DNA of 64,000 bases from Maritimibacter harenae (GTDB lineage Bacteria; Pseudomonadota; Alphaproteobacteria; Rhodobacterales; Rhodobacteraceae). Both the position numbers and the translations under genes were made by a program. Shown here one piece after another: positions 58,634-64,000 of the stretch; the first letter of the stretch is position 1; each line of letters starts with the position of its first letter. The notes under the pieces were generated by a model that saw only the letters and a program-made list of their open reading frames with translations, was not told the origin of the DNA and did no database searches. The stretch spans positions 726 to 64,725 of the forward strand of contig NZ_WTUX01000017.1 in the NCBI RefSeq assembly GCF_009882975.1, written 5' to 3'.

Positions 58634-60109
58634 TCAGCCCTCGTAGCGCTCCGCGACAAGCCGGTCGAGCGCGCGCACGCCCCAGCCGGTCGCGCCCTTG
58701 GGCGCCAGCGCCGTGTCCGCCTTGACGTCGGCCACCCCGGCGATGTCGAGGTGGATCCACGGCACGTCCTCCTTGATGAACCGCTGCAGGAACTGCGCGG
58801 CCGTGATCGAGCCCGCCGGGCGTCCACCCACGTGCTTGAAGTCGGCCTTCGCGCTTTCGAGCAGCTTGTCGTAGGCCTCGCCCAGCGGCAGGCGCCAGGC
58901 GCCTTCTTCCTCCGTCTGCGCGGCCTTGAGGAAGCCTTGGCAGAAGTCGTCGTCGTTGGAGAAGACCCCCGCGTTCTCGTGCCCCAGCGCGATGACGCAG
59001 GCGCCGGTCAGCGTGGCAAGGTCGACGACACCGGCGGGCTTGAAGCGTTCCTGCGCGTACCAGAGCACGTCGCAGAGCACCATGCGCCCCTCGGCGTCGG
59101 TGTTGATGATCTCGACCGTGTCGCCCTTCATCGTCTTCACGATGTCGCCCGGGCGCTGCGCCCGTCCGTCCGGCATGTTCTCGACCAGCCCGATGAGACC
59201 CACGACGTTGGCCTTGGCCTTGCGCCTGGCGAGCGTCTTCATCACGCCGGTCACGGTGCCCGCGCCGCCCATGTCCATCGTCATGTCTTCCATGCCCGCG
59301 CCCGGCTTGATGCTGATGCCACCGGTATCGAAGACCACGCCCTTGCCGACGAGCGCCAGCGGGGCATTGCCTTTCGCGCCGCCGTTCCACTGCATCACAA
59401 CGACCTTCGAGGGGCTTTCCGACCCCTGCCCGACGCCCAGCAGCGCGCGCATGCCGAGCTTTTCGAGCTCGTCCTCCTCGAGCACTTCCACCTCGACCCC
59501 GAGGTCGGACAGCGCCTCGGCGCGGGCGGCGAACTCGGTCGTCGTGAGCACGTTGGCGGGCTCGTTCACGAGGTCACGGGTCAGGAACACGCCCTCGGCC
59601 ACGGCCAGGATGCCGTCGACGCTGTCGGCCCATTCCTCCGACTGGTTGGTCAGGAGCGTCAGGCTGCGCGCCTTCACCTCGCCCGCCTCGCCGGTCTTGT
59701 GATCCAAGAAGGAATAGGCGCGCAGGACCGCGGCAAGAGCCAGTTGGTCGAGGTGCTTGTGGGACCCGGCGATCACCGTGGCGGATGCGCTTCCCAGCGC
59801 CTTGCCCACGATCGCGCCCACCTTGCGTGCGGCCTCGGGCGTGAGCCGCTTGTCCACCTTCACCACTTCGACGGCCTCGGCGGCCATGCCCGCGGGCCAG
59901 GCGAGCGTGCCGGATTGCCCCGGCTTCATCTTCCCGAACGCCTCGCTTTCCAGGTAACGCTCGAGCGCACCCTTTGTCAGCCGGTTCACCCGCCGCGCGC
60001 CCTTGTCCATCGGGCCACCGTCCACGGCGAGCACGACGACCCGGCCCTCGGCCTCGGCCAGGGTGTCGATGTCGAGGGGCGCGAAGGTCGGTTTGATCAC
60101 GTCGGTCAT
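58634..60109 (-). CDS. pepA: Leucyl aminopeptidase (PepA, M17)
   Basis: A 491-aa metallo-aminopeptidase that removes N-terminal residues from peptides. It has VGKGVVFDTGGISIKPG with the active-site lysine, MDMGGAGTVTGVM, the M17 signature NTDAEGRM (metal-binding Asp/Glu) and ATLTGACVIALGHENAG. The N-terminal ~170 residues are the macro-like domain. The ATG at 60109 is typical; the frame continues upstream without homology. It is divergent from surA across a 320-nt gap and precedes holC by one base. Confidence 0.95.
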   Translation of the reverse strand: MTDVIKPTFAPLDIDTLAEAEGRVVVLAVDGGPMDKGARRVNRLTKGALERYLESEAFGKMKPGQSGTLAWPAGMAAEAVEVVKVDKRLTPEAARKVGAIVGKALGSASATVIAGSHKHLDQLALAAVLRAYSFLDHKTGEAGEVKARSLTLLTNQSEEWADSVDGILAVAEGVFLTRDLVNEPANVLTTTEFAARAEALSDLGVEVEVLEEDELEKLGMRALLGVGQGSESPSKVVVMQWNGGAKGNAPLALVGKGVVFDTGGISIKPGAGMEDMTMDMGGAGTVTGVMKTLARRKAKANVVGLIGLVENMPDGRAQRPGDIVKTMKGDTVEIINTDAEGRMVLCDVLWYAQERFKPAGVVDLATLTGACVIALGHENAGVFSNDDDFCQGFLKAAQTEEEGAWRLPLGEAYDKLLESAKADFKHVGGRPAGSITAAQFLQRFIKEDVPWIHLDIAGVADVKADTALAPKGATGWGVRALDRLVAERYEG

Positions 60110-60429
60110 GCTGTCTCCTGTCGGCGAAAATGGGTCTGGGCGATCTCGCGCCCGGTCGGGGTCACGTAAGCACCAAGCGGGGGGCGGTGCAACCGGGACC
60201 CGGCGGCGCGACGGGCCGTCACCGGGGAATCGGGCGCGCCAGATGTGGTGGACGCCGCGCGCCTCCCCACCGCATATCGCCGGAATCGCGTCGGATCGGC
60301 GGCGAAAACCCGGCGCGCGGCGAGATTCCCCCTCGCACCGTCGCCGAGTTCCGACTAATGTGACGCGTGAACCGGGGGGTGGAGCCACGGCTTCCGGCCT
60401 GCGAGAACGACACGACAAGGTTGGGCGGT
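60110..60429. other. Divergent intergenic region pepA-surA; no gene seen
   Basis: A 320-nt GC-rich gap holding the two divergent promoters. I see no coding remnant of lptF, lptG or lptD here, although these genes normally separate pepA from surA in related genomes. A GGGCGGT element lies just before the surA start. Confidence 0.6.
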
Positions 60430-61689
60430 ATGAGACAGAGCATGGCTTGGACGCAACTTACGAAGCTGGGACGCGGTGTCGGGCATTCGATCGCCGTCGC
60501 AACGCTGGCGCTCGGTGCCAGCCTCGCCCCGGCCACGGCCCAGAACCTGTTCGAACCCGTGGCCAAGGTGAACAACGAGGCCGTGACCGCCTACGAACGC
60601 AACCAGCGCATGGCCTTCATGACGCTGCTGCGCGCGCCCGGCGACGTGCGCGAACTGGTCATGGACCAGCTCATCAACGAAAAGCTCCAGCTGGCCGAGG
60701 CCGAGCGCCTGGGTGTCGAGCCCGACCCCGAGGCGGTGCGCCAGGGCATGGAGGAATTCGCCTCCCGCGGCAACCTGAGCGTGGAGCAGTTCCTCGAGAT
60801 GATCGGTCAGGCGGGCATCGCCGCCGAAACCTTCCGCGACTTCGTCACCGCCGGGATCACCTGGCGCGAGGTGGCCCGCGAGCTCTTCCTCGAAAAGGTG
60901 ACGATCACGGAGAGCGAGATCGACCGCGCCTATGCCGAGGCCGAGCCGACCCCGGGCCAGAAGTTCCTGCTCACCGAGATCGTGCTGCCCGCCTCGTCCG
61001 CCGCGAGCCTCAAGGCCTCGCGCATGCGCGCCGAGCGGCTGGCGCAGATCCAGACGGCCGACGAATTCTCGGACGCCGCCAAGCGCTTCTCGATCGCCCC
61101 CACCCGCCTCAACAACGGCGAACGCGACTGGGTCGACCTGCAGGCGCTGCCCGCCCCGGTTCAGGCCGCCATCCGCAACGTCGGCGAAGGGGCCACGAGC
61201 CGCCCCGTCGTGCTGGGCGAAGACGGCGTGGCCGTCTACTTCGTGCGTGACCGCGAAACCGTGCGCACGACCAACGTGGGCACGGTCATCGACTACGCTG
61301 CCTTCTTCATCCCCGGCGGACGGTCCCAGGCCGCGCTCGCCGAAGCGGCCGAGATCCGGGCCGAGGTGCAGGTCTGCGACGACCTCTACCCGATCGCGCG
61401 CGGCCTGCCGACGGAGCAGCTCGTGCGAGAGGAAATCCCGTCCGGCGCCGTGCCCGCGAACTACAAGGCCGAGCTCGACAACATGGACCCGGGCGAGATA
61501 TCGACGAACCTGACGACCTCGAGCGGCTCGCTCGTGGTGCTGATGCTGTGCAACCGGCGCAACGACGTGCCCGACAGCGTGAGCCGCACGCAGGTGGCCG
61601 AGTCGCTGCGCAACCAGCGCATCGGTGCGCTCGCCAACGATTACCTGGCCGAGCTGCGCGCGAACGCCGTGATCGAGTATTACGACTGA
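60430..61689 (+). CDS. surA: SurA-like periplasmic peptidyl-prolyl isomerase/chaperone
   Basis: A 419-aa exported protein. The signal peptide is about residues 1-37 (MRQSMAWTQLTKLGRGVG...ALGASLAPATAQ). The SurA N-terminal domain reads LFEPVAKVNNEAVTAYERNQRM, ELVMDQLINEKLQLAEAERLG and SVEQFLEMIGQAGI. A parvulin-like domain follows with FSIAPTRLNNGERDWVDLQALP, and a second PPIase-like region is degenerate. It assists outer-membrane protein folding. It heads an operon with pdxA and ksgA. A second ATG at 60442 is possible. Confidence 0.92.
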   Translation: MRQSMAWTQLTKLGRGVGHSIAVATLALGASLAPATAQNLFEPVAKVNNEAVTAYERNQRMAFMTLLRAPGDVRELVMDQLINEKLQLAEAERLGVEPDPEAVRQGMEEFASRGNLSVEQFLEMIGQAGIAAETFRDFVTAGITWREVARELFLEKVTITESEIDRAYAEAEPTPGQKFLLTEIVLPASSAASLKASRMRAERLAQIQTADEFSDAAKRFSIAPTRLNNGERDWVDLQALPAPVQAAIRNVGEGATSRPVVLGEDGVAVYFVRDRETVRTTNVGTVIDYAAFFIPGGRSQAALAEAAEIRAEVQVCDDLYPIARGLPTEQLVREEIPSGAVPANYKAELDNMDPGEISTNLTTSSGSLVVLMLCNRRNDVPDSVSRTQVAESLRNQRIGALANDYLAELRANAVIEYYD

Positions 61690-61756
61690 GCCATGCCATT
61701 CACACCGGATGACGCGGTACCGGGCGCCTTGACGCGACCCGGCCGCGAAAGGACCC

Positions 61757-62728
61757 ATGCCCCGCTCTGACGCCCCCATCGCCCTGTCCATCGGCGAGCC
61801 CGGCGGGATCGGGCCGGAAACCATCGCCAAGGCATGGGACCGGCTCGGCGCCGAGCTGCCGTTCTTCGTGATCGGCGACCCGACCCATATCGACGGACCG
61901 GTCGAGGTGATCGCGCATCCCGGCGAGGCGCCGCGCGCGCTCCACCGGGGCGTGCCCGTGCTGGCGCGCGACTTCGGCGCCCCCCGGATCCCCGGTACCG
62001 CGCAGCCCGCCCATGCCCAGCCGGTGATCGACGCGATTCGCGACGGCGTGGCGCTGGTCATGGCCGGCGAGGCGGCGGCCCTGACCACGGCCCCGATTCA
62101 CAAGAAGGCGCTGATGGACGGCGCGGGCTTCGCCTACCCGGGGCACACGGAATACCTGGCGCATCTCGCGGGTGTCGAGGACGTGGTGATGATGCTCGCC
62201 TGCCCCGAGCTGCGCGTGGTGCCCGCCACGATTCACATTCCGCTCGCCGACGTGCCCGCCGCGCTCACCCGCACGCACCTGACACGCGTGATCCGCATCA
62301 CGCATGCCGCGCTCATGGCGCAGGGCCACGCCAACCCGCGCATCGCCGTCGCGGGCCTGAACCCGCACGCGGGCGAAGGCGGCGCGATCGGGCGCGAGGA
62401 GATCGAGACGATCATCCCGGTGCTCGACGCCCTGCGCGCCGAGGGGCTGGCACTCGCCGGCCCCCTGCCCGCCGACACGATGTTCCATCCAGCCGCGCGC
62501 GCGGGCTACGACGTGGCGATCTGCATGTACCACGACCAGGCGCTGGTCCCGATCAAGACCATCGACTTCGCCGGTGGCGTGAACGTGACGCTGGGTCTGC
62601 CCTTAATCCGAACCTCGCCCGACCACGGCACCGCCTTCGACATTGCCGGGACCGGGCGCGCCGACCCGACCTCGCTCATCGCCGCGCTGCGCATGGCGCG
62701 CGACATGGCCCAGGGGACCGGTGCGTGA
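61757..62728 (+). CDS. pdxA: 4-hydroxythreonine-4-phosphate dehydrogenase
   Basis: A 323-aa enzyme of pyridoxal-5-phosphate synthesis. It has [18 protein letters not shown] at the N-terminus, the metal-binding [12 protein letters not shown] and LNPHAGEGG, and [12 protein letters not shown] and [14 protein letters not shown] near the C-terminus. AAAGGA precedes the ATG. Its stop overlaps the GTG of ksgA by 4 nt, continuing the surA-pdxA-ksgA order. Confidence 0.95.
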   Translation: MPRSDAPIALSIGEPGGIGPETIAKAWDRLGAELPFFVIGDPTHIDGPVEVIAHPGEAPRALHRGVPVLARDFGAPRIPGTAQPAHAQPVIDAIRDGVALVMAGEAAALTTAPIHKKALMDGAGFAYPGHTEYLAHLAGVEDVVMMLACPELRVVPATIHIPLADVPAALTRTHLTRVIRITHAALMAQGHANPRIAVAGLNPHAGEGGAIGREEIETIIPVLDALRAEGLALAGPLPADTMFHPAARAGYDVAICMYHDQALVPIKTIDFAGGVNVTLGLPLIRTSPDHGTAFDIAGTGRADPTSLIAALRMARDMAQGTGA

Positions 62729-63567
62729 GCGCGATCGACGGCCTGCCGCCGCTGCGCGAGGTGATCGCCACCCACGGGCTGGTTGCGAAGAAATCGCTGG
62801 GCCAGAACTTCCTGCTCGACCTCAACCTCACCGCCAAGATCGCGCGCAAGGCCGGCGACCTGACGAAATGCGACGTGCTCGAGGTGGGCCCCGGCCCCGG
62901 CGGGCTGACCCGTGGGCTGCTGGCCGAGGGTGCGCGCCGCGTGCTCGCCGTCGAGAAGGACGCGCGCGCGATGGCGCCCCTGGCCGAGATCGCGGCACAT
63001 TATCCCGGGCGGCTCGAGGTGGTGAACGCCGACGCGCTCGAGATCGACCCGCTGGAACATCTCACGCCCCCGATCCGGATCGTGGCCAACCTGCCCTACA
63101 ACGTGGGCACCGAGCTCCTGACCCGCTGGCTCACGCCGCCCAGCTGGCCGCCGGTCTGGGAGAGCCTGACGCTCATGTTCCAGAAGGAGGTGGCGCAGCG
63201 CATCGTGGCGCAGCCCGGCTCCAAGACCTATGGCCGGCTCGCGATCCTCGCGCAATGGCGCTGTGACGCGCGCATCGTGATGGAACTGCCGCCCGAGGCG
63301 TTCACGCCGCCGCCCAAAATCCACTCCGCCGTGGTCCACCTCACCGCGCTGCCGGAGCCGCGTTTTCCGGCCAACGCCGCGACGCTGCAAAAACTGACCG
63401 CCACCGCGTTCCAGCAGCGACGCAAGATGCTGCGGGCGTCCCTGAAGGGGCTCCACCCGCGGATCGAGGACCTGCTCGAGAGCGCGGGAATCAAGCCCAC
63501 GTCGCGCGCCGAGGAGATCGGGCTCGAGCATTGGTGCGCGCTGGCGCGCGCGCTCGACGCGGCCTAG
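62725..63567 (+). CDS. rsmA: 16S rRNA (adenine(1518)-N6/adenine(1519)-N6)-dimethyltransferase (GTG start)
   Basis: A 280-aa KsgA methyltransferase that dimethylates two adenosines at the 3' end of 16S rRNA. It has [18 protein letters not shown], the SAM loop [14 protein letters not shown], the catalytic motif ANLPYN and [13 protein letters not shown]. The GTG at 62725 overlaps the pdxA stop by 4 nt and gives [14 protein letters not shown], so it is the likely start. It is the last gene of the surA-pdxA-ksgA unit. Confidence 0.95.
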   Translation: MSAIDGLPPLREVIATHGLVAKKSLGQNFLLDLNLTAKIARKAGDLTKCDVLEVGPGPGGLTRGLLAEGARRVLAVEKDARAMAPLAEIAAHYPGRLEVVNADALEIDPLEHLTPPIRIVANLPYNVGTELLTRWLTPPSWPPVWESLTLMFQKEVAQRIVAQPGSKTYGRLAILAQWRCDARIVMELPPEAFTPPPKIHSAVVHLTALPEPRFPANAATLQKLTATAFQQRRKMLRASLKGLHPRIEDLLESAGIKPTSRAEEIGLEHWCALARALDAA

Positions 63568-63603
63568 CGGTTTCGGGCCGGGCCGACGCCCGTCCCGACC
63601 CGC

Positions 63604-63654
63604 GCGGGGGCACTGCCCCCGCACCCCCGAAGTATTTTCGGAACGATGAAGGGG
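63604..63654 (+). terminator. Stem-loop plus dispersed motif after ksgA
   Basis: GCGGGGGC and GCCCCCGC form a perfect 8-bp stem at 63604-63622. Then comes GTATTTTCGGAACGATGAA at 63632-63650. A near-copy of the second element, reversed, lies after the fumC terminator (37953-37976). The pair resembles a common intergenic element of this bacterial group and may help terminate ksgA. Confidence 0.6.
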
Positions 63655-63661
63655 AGCCGGG

Positions 63662-64000
63662 TCAGCCGTCCGGCCGCGAAATCCGGCCGCCGCCGACATT
63701 CGCCGCGACGCCGGTCGTGGAGGGACAGGACGTGGCGAGGCCGCGCGCCACGCGCACGGCGAGGAAGGCGAAGGCCTGCGCTTCCAGCATGTCGCCGTCG
63801 AGGCCGACCTCTTCGACGGGAACGGCGGGTACGCCTGCGCGCATTTCGATCTGCGTCACGAGTGCCGGGTTCTTGCGCCCCCCGCCGCACAGGAGCAGGC
63901 GGTCGGGTGGCGACGGGCAATATTCCAGCCCAAGCGCTACGGCGGCCGCGGCGCAGGCGGTGAGCGTCGCGGCGGCGTTTTCGTCCGAGAGATCCGAAAC
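63662..64000 (-). CDS. anmK: Anhydro-N-acetylmuramic acid kinase, 3' part (runs off the window)
   Basis: The last 112 codons of AnmK, which phosphorylates anhydro-MurNAc during peptidoglycan recycling. The visible part has [19 protein letters not shown], then [27 protein letters not shown], and [15 protein letters not shown] at the end, matching the C-terminal ATPase-fold blocks of the family (GG-x-N, D-x2-EAxAFA, TG-x8-GG). The 5' end lies beyond base 64000. It is convergent with ksgA. Confidence 0.88.
   Translation of the reverse strand, partial: VSDLSDENAAATLTACAAAAVALGLEYCPSPPDRLLLCGGGRKNPALVTQIEMRAGVPAVPVEEVGLDGDMLEAQAFAFLAVRVARGLATSCPSTTGVAANVGGGRISRPDG

Overview
The window looks like chromosomal DNA of a high-GC alphaproteobacterium, most likely a Rhodobacteraceae (Roseobacter-group) species. 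The main pointers are a circularly permuted two-piece tmRNA gene with the tag ANDNRAPVALAA, a trgA-trgB-cysK tellurite locus, an AcuI-type acrylyl-CoA reductase, an alpha-type SspB, an EPS-associated MarR regulator, and a GAAC-N7-GAAC LexA box in front of uvrA.

Region 1 (1-21.2 kb) is one long leftward surface-polysaccharide operon. It encodes rmlABCD (dTDP-L-rhamnose), an FdtA/FdtB pair with a GNAT acetyltransferase (a dTDP-3-acetamido-3,6-dideoxyhexose), a TviB-like UDP-HexNAc dehydrogenase, a uronate-type 4-epimerase, an AsnB-type amidotransferase (probably making a uronamide), five or six glycosyltransferases, a hexapeptide acyltransferase, a Wzx flippase and an EpsG/Wzy-like polymerase. 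Base composition drops sharply around 10.9-13.5 kb. Two scars are visible: a decayed second rfbC-rfbB pair (3.4-4.5 kb), and fragments of galU and glmS at the upstream edge (20.9-21.2 kb). A MarR-type EPS regulator and tRNA-Ser(GGA) mark the right border.

Region 2 (22-34 kb) is core and accessory metabolism, all leftward: a large MscS-type channel, cysK, trgB, trgA, cfa, photolyase, an SRPBCC protein, a BCCT transporter, a universal stress protein and acuI. The last three suggest osmolyte or DMSP-related metabolism.

Region 3 (34.2-46.4 kb) holds the permuted tmRNA, chrA, sspB (the ClpXP adaptor for tmRNA-tagged proteins), fumC, two small overlapping genes (DUF4169 and a ribbon-helix-helix protein), a patatin-like lipase, a TspO-like membrane protein, a NUDIX hydrolase, SOS-controlled uvrA, a rhodanese, lpdA and a DUF924 protein.

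Region 4 (46.4-64 kb) has two MFS transporters, an XRE-cupin regulator divergent from an acyl-CoA ligase, a DsbA/FrnE protein, a secreted protein, mfd, a small membrane protein, hemB, holC, pepA, surA, pdxA, ksgA and the 3' part of anmK. An octamer tandem repeat follows hemB. The short pepA-surA gap lacks the lptF-lptG-lptD genes I would expect there.

No CRISPR array, prophage, insertion sequence or defence system was recognised. The most unusual material is the mosaic polysaccharide locus with its pseudogene scars.
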